Positions 47,522-58,613 of a DNA stretch of 64,000 bases are shown piece by piece. The position numbers and the translations under genes were made by a program. Every line of letters begins with the position of its first letter. Position 1 is the first letter of the stretch. This DNA comes from Adiantum capillus-veneris (taxonomy: Eukaryota > Streptophyta > Polypodiopsida > Polypodiales > Pteridaceae): assembly GCA_014529385.2 (NCBI GenBank), contig CM043963.1, positions 106,671,912 through 106,735,911 on the forward strand. Reading direction: 5' to 3'. The notes beneath the pieces are model-generated. The model did not search any database. It worked only from the letters and a program-made list of their open reading frames with translations, and was not told where the DNA came from.

Positions 47522-47735
47522 ATCCTGTGTGTCATGCTTGGGAGAAAAAGAGACTGAAAGAGTCTCCTTCTCATGAATCCGTTCAATCTTGTCCTACAAT
47601 GAGAGATTGAGAATGAACAATGTTCTCTCCATGAATGACAATGGGAGAATCACTTTTGGCATTGAGAGTGAAAGTGTTAGCCTCCCAATCAATGAGAGGG
47701 TTAGCATCACGAAACCATCGAATGCCCGCTCCGAA

Positions 47736-49029
47736 CTGTCACCAACGTGTGACTACTATCTATCCTTTTTGTTGATTTCTTTCTTATTATTTATTTACTT
47801 TCACTTTTTGGAAACACCCCTCGAGAAATCTAACTGCCCTGCATTGCATAGCTAGTGTGGAACTGTTCAAAGGGAGTCGAGGCCTGAGGGCAAAAGAGCA
47901 CTAAGGTTGGACAAGGACTATGGTTAGCCAAAGTGGGATCATTGACTAGCCAAAGTGGAATCCTTTGCTACAGAGGCTACATTTCAGTTCTGGGTGTGGC
48001 TACAGTGTACAAAGGGGGTCAGATGACCTAGAAAGATACAATGGCACATTTACAAGCAGTTTCCTCATGCAAGAGAAGGGGGCGCTGATTTTAGAGAGGA
48101 GAAGGCTCATTTTCATGCCGTCAGGTTGAGAGCTTCAATGGAGTGCTTCCTTTCCCTCTTATGTACAGTGCGGTGCCAGGAGTGATGCCCTGCAAGCTAC
48201 GCATTGCTCTCTCTCCCCCCTATGGCAGTATGTTATGCCCCACTAGTGGGCTTTTCATTTGACCAATGTACAGTTATGTGGGTTCATGCGCGATCGCCGA
48301 GGCAAGAGCCTCTTGCACAGGTACTGGAGTAGCTAGCGGCTAATCCCCCGCAGGTACAGGTGAATTCGGAGAGGTTTCACATCGAAAATCTCGTCCGATT
48401 CAAAGGGCAAGTAGCCCTACAAGTGCGGGAGCTCGAGGGCTTGCTACGGATGCCACTGGCACGCAAAACGAAGCCCGAAACAGTGAATTACAGCCTGCTG
48501 TGTATTTTTGCAGGTTTAGGGTTTTGGCCCTAAACGGACCCTAATACCCCCATGAGGTTCAGGGACGCGAGGGGACCGTTGTACAGGTGATCTGGCGCTT
48601 TTTCGGGGCTGAAAACAGAGAATTCAGCGTGTTGCAGATTCTCGCCTGGTTTTGCAAAGTGCCCGTATACGTCGGGAAAGTCATTCAATGCGTGGGAATA
48701 CTGAGTGTGAAGGGTCCTAGTACAGTTATGCTGCCGCAATCGGGCCGGAACAGTTGAAATTCAGCCAAGCTTGTGCGGGGCAGCTTGTAGGGAGCCAGAG
48801 TGTTTACTCCCTCTTTTAAACAATAAAGAAATACCGAAAGGAGCGCCTAAGTTAGGGTCCAATCTGGTGTCGGTCTTCTCATACAGGTGCATTCTAGCAG
48901 CCTGTATCCCTTTCCCCTTTGTTGTGTCTTGAAAGTACAGGTAAAGTGGGCGACAAATTAAATGGGTGAAAGCAAATAAGGTTTAAGTCTAAGGTCTACC
49001 GCCCTTTTTGAAAGTACAGGCTAGTTTCA
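47736..49029 (+). repeat. 5' LTR of chromovirus 2 (start tentative)
   Basis: The right end is well supported: GGCTAGTTTCA followed at once by a primer site. The left end is placed at TGTCACCAACGTG because copy B ends just before it, but no second LTR was found downstream to confirm this. It contains several GTACAGG words and no gene. Confidence 0.45.
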
Positions 49030-49048
49030 TGGTTCCATCGCCGGGATT
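49030..49048 (+). other. Primer binding site, Glu-tRNA-like
   Basis: TGGTTCCATCGCCGGGATT pairs with the 3' end expected of a glutamate tRNA (usual site TGGTTCCGTTGCCGGGA), two differences. Confidence 0.65.
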
Positions 49049-49136
49049 AAATCACTTTTTCCCATAGAAGTGAGCCTTGGTCAGGTTGGGCTTGAAGACA
49101 CAAGGGATCATAGACCAAACACAGGGAATTGCAATT

Positions 49137-50790
49137 ATGGCTGACAGACCAGATGATGTGACTGAAGAGGTTTCCTCTTCACAGGGTCAACAGACACATG
49201 AAGTGGGTGAGTCTTCAAGACCACCACAGACGGATGATGATATATTCAGGACCTAGTTGGCTACTGCTGTGCCTATGTTCACACAAGTAATGCAGAACCC
49301 GAGGTTTTTAGCCTTTCTGCAACCTTCTCTTCCGTCTAAGCAAGTTGGGTCACTGGATCATATTCAAAAGCCTGTTAAGGCTCGAGCACAAGTGATTCAT
49401 ACTGTAGAGTCAATGGAAACACCTGTACACTTGACGGAGAACATGCAGTCTCCACAGCCTGTGCCTAAGGTGCAAGAACAGGTGGCTGAAATTCCAGTCT
49501 TTCAAGCTGTACCAGTTCAGCCAGCCACCTTTCAACAACCTATAGCTGGTTCTAATGGGCAGGGAAGCAACCTACATGCTATGCAACAAGTCTTCCCACC
49601 ACCTTCAGTACACCCTGGCTATTTTGGAGGTGGATCGGTATTCCAGAGCATGGCTGGCCATGCACCTGGAAATCAGTTTTTCACGCCAGGAACAGTATTC
49701 GGGGGTTCTCAAACAATGATGCCTAACCCCATGTATGGTGTCACGGGCATGCTACTAAAGTTTCAAAGCACTCGGGGCCAATTTGGGATGCCACAGGCAA
49801 ATTTTAATATGGCTGGAATATTAAATCAACAAACAAATATGGCATTTCCAGGTCAACTTAATAGCGGTCAAGGAACATAGATGAACCCTAACAATGTTCC
49901 CATGTTTCAGTCACTACCATATGACAACTTAACGCCACTAGAGAGGCCAACTCCCTACAAAGCAGGTGGCAAAGGTGTGACATTCACGACCTTTACAGGG
50001 TTTGATGACAGGAAGAAGGCTCTCTCATCCCTCCAGCAATTTGACAAGGCCTATGCAGGGGGAAACTTTACAGAGGCTTCAAAGATCAAGGCAGCCACTT
50101 TCTTGACAGGGAATGCGGGACAATGGTGGACAACTTTATTGCTTCAAGGGCAAGCTCCGTCCACATGGATTTACTTCAAGCAGATTTTTGCAGCAGCATG
50201 GTTATCTGATGACTTTGAAACAGATGTCATGACAGAATGGCACCAGCTTAATGCTACCACTTGCAAGAATCTGGATGACTACAATCGGAAGTTTTGGAAA
50301 GCTCTACTTCCAGTAACTTCCTATCGGTTTGTGCCATTGACAGAACAGATTGAAAAATACTGTTGTGGCCTACCCAAAGGATTGAGAAAGTACTGCACAA
50401 AGACCAAAGTCACTACTTTGACACAACTCATCAAGGTAGCAAACACTGGTAATGGTTTGCTCAAGGGAGAAGATTGTGAATTCAATACTGGCGTCAAGGA
50501 AGGATCAGCCAAGAAAAATTCAGCGAAGAAGCACGTTCCCAATGAGGTTCCTAAAGGGACTTAGGAGCCAGCCAATGCAGGGAAAGGCAAAGCTACGGCT
50601 GAATCAGAAAAGGGACCAACAAAGAAATGGAAAAGACGTTTTCCTCGCAAGTCGGAAGAGCAAAAGAAGGTCCTGAGGTCAGAGAACAAATGCTTTATCT
50701 GTGAGCAGCCTGGCCACATTGCTTACAATTGTCCTCAAAAGAAAAGGCCAGCTGATTCTGAAGACAAGGAAGACAAGAAAGGAAAGAAGC
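49137..50790 (+). pseudogene. Chromovirus 2 gag
   Basis: One reading frame from ATG 49137, with in-frame TAGs at 49254, 49878 and 50562. Gln/Pro-rich N-terminal region; gag core KAGGKGVTFTTFTGFDDRKK, FLTGNAGQWWTTLL and MTEWHQLNATTCKNLDDYNR; basic region; zinc knuckle CFICEQPGHIAYNC near 50693-50735. Length and order are normal for gag. Confidence 0.88.
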
Positions 50791-50859
50791 CCATGGCTGG
50801 TCTAGTGCCAGATATGGTGGGCGACAAGCCAAATTCAGATGCAAGTGAGCTTTGCAGAG

Positions 50860-51194
50860 CATGGGGAAAGGTCAGGGATCAAACAGTCCTTATCTTCTTT
50901 GATCCAGGTGCCAAAGCCAACTTCATTTCCCCATAATTGGCTTCAAAGTTGGGAATCAAACCTGAAGAGATGGGGTATACAGCAGAGGCAGGTTTGACAT
51001 GTCCTGGCTATACAGAGGCTGTGACACCCATCATCGGAAAGTTACACCTACATATCCAATTCTATGTAGATGCTGAAGAATTTTACATCATGCCACTGGA
51101 CAGATGTGATGTGTTGCTAGGTATTCCTTGGTTGTTTCATGTACAGGGAATCATGGATGCCTACAACAAGAAGATCACTGTACAGAGCAGGTGA
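50860..51194 (+). pseudogene. Chromovirus 2 retropepsin
   Basis: VLIFFDPGAKANFISP (D-P-G-A variant), TAA at 50934, LASKLGIKPEEMGY, then MPLDRCDVLLGIPWLF, the end block of gypsy proteases. TGA at 51192. Confidence 0.85.
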
Positions 51195-51269
51195 AAGACT
51201 CACACTCTGGATGTAAAGCTTAAAGGGGAGTCTATTCCCACTGTATCAACTTCTGCTATTACTTCTGTA

Positions 51270-52376
51270 ATGAAAAAGCATCTTTCTGCGTACTTGGTTT
51301 TTGCACGTGAAGGGTCACATTGTGATGAATCAAATTTATCTGTGTTAGATAAAGAAAGGTCAATGTTTTTACAACAGTATAGTGACTATTTTTTCGATTC
51401 ATTACCGTCTCAATTACCGCCAGAGAGACCCGAGGACCATGCGATAGATTTGGTGTCAGGCAGTAGCCCACCAAATAAGCCTCCGTACAGGGTTAGTGTG
51501 GCTCAGCAGAAAGAGATAATGAGCCAAGTACAGGAGTTGTTAGAGAAGGGGCTGATTCAACCCCATTCATCTCCATTCTGTTCTCCAGTGTTGTTGGTGC
51601 AGAAAAAGGATGGCTCATGGCGTATGTGCATCGACTACCGTGCACTGAACAAGAACACCATCAAGAATAGGTTCCCTATACCTAGAATTGATGATATTCT
51701 GGACAAATTAGAAGGAGCAGCTATGTTTAGTAGGATAGATCTAAAGAGTGGGTACCATCAGATCCGCATTAGATCAGAGGATGTGCACAAGACTGCTTTT
51801 AGAACGACGTTTGGCCTTAACGAATTTTTAGTGATGCCCTTTGGTCTCACAAATGCTCCTGCTACGTTCAATAGGATGATGGACAGAATTTTCCGTCCAC
51901 ACCAGCAGTTTGTTGGTACATTCTTTGATGACATGATAGTCTACTCAAAGTATGAAGAGGAGCATAGGCATCACTTGGCCATTGTGTTCAAAGAGCTATG
52001 CAGTCATAGGTTGCTCATCAATGCAAAGAAAAGTGAATTTTTTCTGGAAGAGATTCACTTTCTGGGACACATTGTCTCAAAGGATGGTGTCAGAATGGAT
52101 CCTGCAAAAGTTGAAGCGATCAAGTCATGGCCAGATTTGAAGACGGTGCATGATGTCCGAAGTTTCTTGGGACTATGCTCCTATTACAGAAGGTTTATCC
52201 GAAATTTCGCTAAGATTGCTTCACCTTTACATGCTCTTCAAAAGAAGGCAGTCACCTTTAGATGGACACAGAAAGAGATTTCAGCTTCTAATCTCTTAAA
52301 GGAAAAGATGACTTCAGATCCAGTCATTGTGTTGCCAGATCTTAGGAAGTCATTTGTGGTCCAGTGCGACGCCTGA
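51270..52376 (+). pseudogene. Chromovirus 2 reverse transcriptase
   Basis: 368 aa frame, same phase as gag. PYRVSVAQQKEIMSQVQEL near residue 70; VLLVQKKDGSWRMCIDYRAL near 105; SRIDLKSGYHQIRI near 155 with the motif A Asp intact; NAPATFNRMMDRIF; active-site FFDDMIVYSK near 220; HFLGHIVSKDG; YYRRFIRNFAKIASPLHAL. It ends at TGA 52374 within RNase H (VVQCDA). This is the best preserved RT in the window. Confidence 0.93.
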
Positions 52377-52700
52377 GGTAGTAGCATTGGTGCAGTGCTA
52401 ATGCAAGATGGCAGGGTAGTAGCCTATGAGAGTAGAATCTTGCAAGGGCCAGAAAAGACTATGCAAGTCTATGAAAAAGAACTGCAGGCCGTGATGTTGG
52501 AAACACTACCTGCTAGGTGCAGACTTTGTTGTCCAAACGGACCATCGGACCTTGCGATACTTCTTGACACAAGCAAAAATATTTGAGAAGCATATGCGAT
52601 GGGCAAATATCTTGTCCATGTTCCACTTTCAGATTGTGCATGTGGAAGGCAAGAAGAACGTTGTGGCTGATGCCTTGTCAAGGAAGCCACAAATTTCGGC
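52377..52700 (+). pseudogene. Chromovirus 2 RNase H
   Basis: The frame continues as GSSIGAVLMQDGRVVAYESR then EKELQAVM. About a dozen bases are missing near 52497, after which WKHYLLGADFVVQTDHRTL resumes in the next frame and joins 52552 onward (VEGKKNVVADALSRKPQ). Confidence 0.85.
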
Positions 52701-53760
52701 TGTGTCAATTCCTTATCATCATGAACTTGATCATATGAGGGAACAGTATGCAAATGATGAAGATTTTGCAAGGGTCTTCGAGCAGCTAATGGATGGACAA
52801 CATCATGAACACTATCTTCTCAAAGATGGGTTCATGATGATGCATGGCAGATTGTGTGTCACAAAGCCATTGCGACGGAAAGTTATGGAAGAGAATCATG
52901 TCCCACCGTATGCAGGGCATCGTGGTATCGATGCTACAGTTAAAGCGGTTGAGACATTCTTCTACTGGCCTACATTGGAAAGAGATGTGGATGCCTTTGT
53001 GCGAGAATGCCTAATTTGCCACAAGGTCAAGTTTGACAGGAAAAGGCACCAGGGTTATTGCAACCACTACCTATTCCAGATAAACCATGGGAAAGTATTG
53101 CTATGGATTTTATCTTTGATCTTCTGAGAACACAGACAGGAAACGATGGTATTTGGACCATCATTTGCAGATTCAGCAAGCAGGCTCATTTTATTCCTAT
53201 CAGGTAGAAGATAAAGCCAGATCAGATGGCACGCTTGTTTATGAGCAATATTTTCAAGTATCATGGCATGCCACAGTCGATTGTTAGCGACCGTGATCCA
53301 CGCATGACAAGTTTGTTCTGGAGAGGCTTGTTTGAGAATATGGGCACCACGCTCAAATTCTCTTCGTCATTTCATCCTCAAACAGATGGGCAGTCAGAAG
53401 AGGCAAATTCTACTGTCCTAGATCTGCTAAAGTGCTACGTATCAGAGCATAAAGGAAAGTGGGAGTAGTATTTGCCATTGGTGGAGTATGCATACAATAA
53501 TACAGTGCATTCATCAACTGGCAAGGCACCTTTTGAGATAGTTGAAGGTGGCAAGAAAGTTCCTCCCATACTGCATACAAAGGACAAGATATTTGAAGCA
53601 GATAAGTATGTTCAGGACATGGATGAAATGTACAAGAAGGTCAAAGTGGCCTTGGAAAGACTCAGGCAAAGCAAAAGAAAGCAGTTGATCGTCACCGTCG
53701 TGAAGTGGTATTTTCACTTGGTGATTGGGTGCTTCTACGCTTTGAAAAGGCAAGGTTAAA
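52552..53760 (+). pseudogene. Chromovirus 2 integrase
   Basis: The frame 52552-53127 ends RNase H and holds the zinc domain (PYAGHRGIDATVKAVETFFY and CLICHKVKFDRKRHQG). After a frameshift near 53055, WESIAMDFIFDLLRT gives the first Asp. The frame 53226-53468 gives VSDRDPRMTSLFW and TDGQSEEANS (second Asp and Glu). TAG at 53466, then LPLVEYAYNNTVHSSTGKAP (53472-53759). Confidence 0.88.
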
Positions 53761-54181
53761 GAAGTTGAAGGGCAAGGAAAGACTGTTTCCAAAGCTCAGC
53801 ATGCGTTACTATGGGCCTTTTCAAGTATGCGACATAATCAATGATGTTGCATATAGGCTGAAATTGCCTGAGAGTTGGAAGATTCACAATGCGTTTCATG
53901 TGAGTCTTCTCAGACCCTATGTGGGTGATGTGCCAGAGGATATGCCAGCTGAAGATCAGCCGGAAGTCGAGGAACTTGACGAGATCTTGGTCCCGGAACA
54001 GATTTTGGCACATAAAGAAAGAAAAGTGAAAGGCAAGGTTGCTAGGCGTTACTTGGTGAAGTTCAGAAACTATCCACCAATGGATGCTAAGTGGATGGAA
54101 GAAGGTGAACTTGCAGAGTCACCAACTGTGTTATCACTTTACCTTGAAGCCTTCGATTTGCAACCTACCTTGACCCCTTGA
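53705..54181 (+). pseudogene. Chromovirus 2 integrase tail and chromodomain
   Basis: 158 aa frame: VFSLGDWVLLRFEKARLKKL, RYYGPFQVCDIINDVAYRL, HNAFHVSLLRPYVGDVPEDM, then the chromodomain ILVPEQILAHKERKVKG, RYLVKFRNYPPMDAKWMEE and SLYLEAF. Natural stop TGA at 54179. Frameshifted relative to the upstream integrase. Confidence 0.9.
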
Positions 54182-54638
54182 GTTTCAAAGCTACATGGAT
54201 TGTCAGTGTGACAATGGCTTCTGAAACAAATGATGTACATGGTATTTAAAGTGAGCTCAAATCAAATACATGTTACATGAATGTTAGAGCTGTACAGATT
54301 GTCAATTTGGCAATTGCTCTTATGGAAAGTCCAAAACTTTGGTTAGTGCTATAGAAGTGAGTATTTCTTGTCAGTTTGTCAAGGGTACAGTAATTGCTTC
54401 TATTAAAGGGTACATGTGTAACTGCATTCTTAAACTGTCGGTTTGGGTATGCTCGAAAGTGTTACTGGATCCAACGTGTACTAAAAGACAGTGGCAAAAT
54501 GTGAAGCTACCATTTTGTCATTGGAAAGTTAATGACTCAAAGCAATGGCACAGTGCGAAGCTACCACTATGTCATTGGGATAAAATTCACACGCAAGCAA
54601 TACATGTGTCGACAAGGTGTTGAATACACCAGGGTTGA
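54182..54638 (+). other. Chromovirus 2 3' region, no gene
   Basis: Imperfect repeats of ATTGTCA/GGCAATTGCT words, then a ~55 bp tandem repeat (GTGAAGCTACCATTTTGTCA at 54502, GCGAAGCTACCACTATGTCA at 54557). Confidence 0.5.
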
Positions 54639-54646
54639 CAATGAGC

Positions 54647-55112
54647 CATAGTTACCCGGAACGAGAACGAGGAACGGGAATAGGAGGGTCCGGAACGGGA
54701 CGGAAACGGGGAGGAGGAGGGGGGGCCGGAACGGGAACGGGGCAGGAATGGTCCACCTAGAGTAAGGCTTGAATTACCTCCATTCAGCTTAGTCTTAAAT
54801 AAACTCCTAAACAACCCCAAATCTGCCCCCTAACCTGCCCTCAAACTGCACCAAATATGTTCCCTGAACAGCCCCAAATCTGCCCCCAAAAGCCCACTTT
54901 TTTTCCCCCAAATGCCTACTTTTGCCCGTTCCGCCCCGCGTTTCGCTGTCCCGCCTCGTTCCCCCCATTCCGGAACATTGCCGGAACACCGTTCCGGTTA
55001 CACCCCGTTCCGGAACAACGTTCCGTTCCCATCTCCGTTTCGGGAACGAGACTCATCCGGAACGTCGTTTCGGAACGTTTGGGCCGTGTTCCCCCCATTC
55101 CCTGTTACACTG
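54647..55112. mobile_element. hAT-type miniature element, GGAACG-rich (466 bp)
   Basis: Flanked by a perfect 8 bp duplication CAATGAGC (54639-54646 and 55113-55120). The ends CATAGTTACCCGGAACG and, inverted, CAGTGTAACAGGGAATGG start with CA as in hAT. The left arm carries GGAACGGG words and the right arm CGTTCCGG words, so it can fold extensively. It sits in the chromovirus 2 3' region. Reading frames here are artefacts. Confidence 0.82.
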
Positions 55113-55135
55113 CAATGAGCATGTATGTGTCGCGC

Positions 55136-56273
55136 TGTCAGGAGTTTTTTGGAGCAAGGGATTGCGCATATGTACATATACATGCATGGTGCATCGAATA
55201 AAGGATTGCCCATTTTCTAGAGCCAGGTGGTTATGTGGGGCCCACATGTGTACAGGTAGGACAGCATGTACATAGTGCATCGATTTTCACTATTACCAGT
55301 ACCACTGTGTTTTTCTACAATAATGAGGAGTTTATAGCGCGTAAAACTTCTCGAGGAAGCTATCCGCGGGCCGACGACATGAGGTAAGCAAGTGCGTCAG
55401 ATGGCATCGAGTGGCGTCAGGAGGCCGAACGGGGTCAATATTTGCACGTGGATGAGTACAGACACAACGTGGGTGTTTCCTTGTGAGAATTATTCAGAAA
55501 GGTCATCATGAGGACCTTTTTTTGGGGCCACTTCACGTGGTGGCGAGATGCATTATTGGAAAAAAGCTGAGTGCCAGGTGTGTGGATGATGCAAAAAAGG
55601 TGACAACTATGCACTGCGAGGTCAGTTTTTGGCCTGTTCGGGGTCCGTTTGAGGTCATCTAAAAGGCCAAGGGTGCCCAAGTAAAAAAGATAAGTGTGGG
55701 AACTGAAAAACAAGAGAGAAGACCAGGAAAAACGTGGAGAAGAGAGGAGGAACAGCCGCAGGTGTGTTTTTGCTCATTTTGGAGCCTGTTTTGGCCGTAA
55801 ACTGCTCATCCGAGGTCGGATTTGAGCACTTTGACATTGTAGACTGGGGTTTTGGGCCGTTCCGGACACGATGGCGCTGTCCATTTTGCCAAATTCCTCA
55901 CCCTTTTTCTGCTGTTTTTGCTGTGTCAGTTTCTCCTATGAATGAAGCTTCTTCTCCAATTTGTGATTGTATCTGGCATATTTTACCCATATTGTGTGAG
56001 CTGTTTGCCCCATTGGTGTTGGCCCAAGCTCATTTGTATCTAAACATCAGAAATTCTCCTCTTTTGAGCTGATTTTTTAGGGTGTGTGTGTGTGTGTGTT
56101 TGTGTGGAGTGGGCAAGTGGATAGTCTCTCTCCTCTCACTCCAGAGGTGTGTTCCCTGTCTCGGCCAGGTGTGTTGTGTAAGCCGAGTGGTGCCCCATAG
56201 TGTGTGTGTATCTTCCCAAGAGTGTGTGTCGGGTTGTTATAGAGGCGCTGTGTGTGTTTTTATCCCGCTCACA
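55136..56273 (+). repeat. 5' LTR of the Tat element, ~1138 bp
   Basis: Starts TGTCAGGAGTTTTTTGG and ends CCCGCTCACA. The first 400 bases match 62718-63117 with few differences. It contains short GT runs near 56083-56107. Confidence 0.8.
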
Positions 56274-56279
56274 TTCTTT

Positions 56280-56299
56280 TGGTGCCCCCACTGAGGATC
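56280..56299 (+). other. Primer binding site of the Tat element
   Basis: TGGTGCCCCCACTGAGGATC lies six bases after the LTR end. It resembles the Arg-tRNA site used by many Tat/Ogre elements (TGGCGACTCCACTGGGG), with differences. Confidence 0.6.
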
Positions 56300-56317
56300 T
56301 TCTTCGAGTACCTTCTG

Positions 56318-56433
56318 CTTCGAGCTTCGAGCTTTGAGCTTCGGGATTACAGGTTGCAGGTTGCAGATTACAGGTTACAGGTTACAGGTTACAGGGACAG
56401 GTACAGGTACAGGTGATTCACACAGGTACAGGT
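56318..56433 (+). repeat. Leader repeats: TTCGAGC-type and TTACAGG-type
   Basis: CTTCGAGCTTCGAGCTTTGAG, then about seven TTACAGG/TTGCAGG heptamers, then GTACAG units, directly downstream of the primer site. Confidence 0.85.
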
Positions 56434-57348
56434 AGCTGGAGTACACTGATATACTAGCAGTGATGTCACTTGCAGTTGTTGTGGGAATGCATCACTTGGC
56501 GCCTATTTGAGCGCATTGTTTGCTGGATTGTACGTTACTTGTGGAAACTGCCATTGTACGCATTTGTGGAGCCATACTTGGTTGTATTTGGCAGTCCCAG
56601 CCATTTCTGAGACTTGGTCTGGAAGATAGCCATTTCTGAGACTTGACTATATGCGATTTGCATTAGCCTTCGTGTGAGGGTCGATAGCGTGAGGTTTTTA
56701 TTGAGCTGGGGGATTCTCAAATGTGGAGATCCTTTCGGTGATACAGGTAGCTGGAGCACCCTTTTTGTGACCTCGCCATAGACTATGTACTAGTGAGTCC
56801 TATTTGATGCTCGGGTTCTATTGTTGACAGTTTATGCATACATATACATTCTATATTTTGGGTTCCTACTGCTCTACTTCTGGGGAAACTCTGTCAAAAT
56901 TTTTCCAAGTTATGATGGCTGGTTTCTTGGTCTTTTGAGCCATTTATGTTGTGATGCTGCTGAAATTTTGGCAAAATCAGAGGATAAGTCAGGTGTGCCT
57001 TCTTGGGAGCTGCATGGTTGGCTTTAATGAATGATCAAAATGGCCCTCAATTCACTCCATTTCATTTAACTCAAAGAATCCAGATAAATGTTCATGTGTC
57101 CAGGAAGATTTTTTTCCAGCAGCGCATAGTCTTCATGTTCGGGCCAAGAAGATTAAGGGAGATACTGGAATGTCCTTTACCTGTTGTAATTCCAATTATC
57201 AACTATGAAAACTCATTTGATGTGCATGTGTTTATCCTTATCTGAAGTTGAGCTCTATTGAAGTTTCTGGAAATTGAGTCAGTCAAAAGTCTTGGGTTCT
57301 TGCACGTGTGTTCGAAGGGGTTCTCAAAGCATCATAATTTGGGTAGCC

Positions 57349-58613
57349 ATGGCTTTCTCTTATCCCGAGTTTCATGGAAGAAGTGATGAAGATGTGGAAG
57401 AATTTTTGGAAAAGATGAAGGTTGTCTGCATTAGCAACCAGATTCATGACCCTACGCAAATGTTACGCCTTCTCCAAATTTGTTTGAAGAGTGATGCACG
57501 AGTTTGGTCTAAAGCATTTGAAGAGGAGTTGCGTGTGGCTGATCCACCTGTAAGGTTGAGTTGGGACAATCTACGACATGGTTGGAAGTGGAGTTTGTGA
57601 AGCTAGAAGATCCTGACAAGGTGTGGCAAGAAGTACAGGCTTTGGTGCAAAAGGAAGGTGAGCCAGTAGATGCGTACATACGTAAGTTTTCATTGGCATG
57701 GGAGCGAATGTGCAAGGCTTTAGCACCACAGCTACCCCCGCCTGACATGATGAAGAAGGACAGGTTCTTGGCTGGTCTTTGGGAGAATATACGTTGGAGA
57801 GTGGAGCTAAAGAAGCCTAGGACATATGAGGATGCACTAGAGGTAGCAAGGAACAAAGAGTGGAAGCTGAGGAAAATGAGCCAGTTAGGGGTGGAGTCTT
57901 TGCCAATGAGGTCTGAATTTCAGCCTATAGAGTCTTTACAAGGACGCATGTCAGGGGTTCATCATGAACCAGTAGTTACTACTCAGGTTATGCCAGCAGT
58001 GGTCACTACAGCAGTGCAAGATGATGGGCTAAGGCAAGACATGAGGCAAATGGTAGATTTGATGAAGAATCTCAGCCTAAACATGCTAGGTCAAGTGGGA
58101 AATAATCGAGGTCGAGGGAGGTTTGCAAATCAGCCAGGAGGTGAAGAAAGGCCTAGGAATGGTGTTGGACAAAGCAATGGTAGGTTTTGGAGGCAGACGC
58201 CCACATGTTATAATTGTTGAGAGTTGGGTCACATCAGTCCGCAATGTGATAAGCCACCAAGGATGGGGGGAGACATGTATCCATTGCCAAGACAGGTGCT
58301 AACTAGGTCAAATGATTATGGCATCGAAATTAAGGGAGACGAAGGAACCAGTGGACTGACCCAGGAGGAAAAGGGAAAGACAAAAGTGCTAAGTGTAGTC
58401 ACCTTGGAGAAGGCATCAAAGCTAGAGGATACATTAGTGATGCCTATTGGGAAGAGGACCACAGAGGATAAGGAAGGAAGAAGTGCCCCAGGTCCTAGTA
58501 AGAAGAAAGGAAAGAGCCATGAGGCGAGGATGTCAAGGCCAAGAGGAAAAGAGAGCTCGTCGAAAGTTTCATGTTTCAGATTTTCCACTAAGGGATGGGC
58601 AATTAAGCTATGA
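57349..58613 (+). pseudogene. Tat element gag
   Basis: ATG 57349 starts AFSYPEFHGRSDEDVEEFLE, a typical gag start; RLLQICLKSDARVWSKAF follows. A one-base frameshift near 57570-57595 moves to 57561-58220 (WQEVQALVQKEGEPVDAYIR; FLAGLWENIRWRVEL). The zinc knuckle reads TCYNC-stop-ELGHISPQC, with TGA at 58218-58220 where Gly or Arg is expected. A Lys/Glu-rich tail continues to 58613 and overlaps the pol frame. Confidence 0.85.

Larger units (their letters stand above)
45206..47727 (-). mobile_element. Non-autonomous LTR element, copy B, truncated
   Basis: The LTR (45206-46479, 1274 bp) is followed by polypurine tract, chromodomain-like frame, His/Asp-rich block and the end of protease. Similarity to copy A stops at CGAAACCATCGAATGCCC (about 47727), so gag, primer site and the other LTR are missing. 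A 242 aa frame (46491-47219) keeps the tail region more intact than copy A. Confidence 0.85.
49030..54638 (+). mobile_element. Ty3/gypsy chromovirus 2, internal region
   Basis: Primer site, gag, zinc knuckle, protease, RT, RNase H, integrase and chromodomain are all on the plus strand and nearly colinear. They are interrupted by about seven in-frame stops and three frameshifts. RT is close to that of chromovirus 1 (shared PPNKPPYRVS...QQ.EIM.QVQEL and NAPATFN). The 3' LTR and a polypurine tract were not found. Confidence 0.88.

Noticed and set aside
54807-55280. Cluster of frames up to 117 aa on both strands
   Set aside because: Explained by the GC-rich hAT miniature element and the start of the Tat LTR; Pro/Arg-rich compositional frames.
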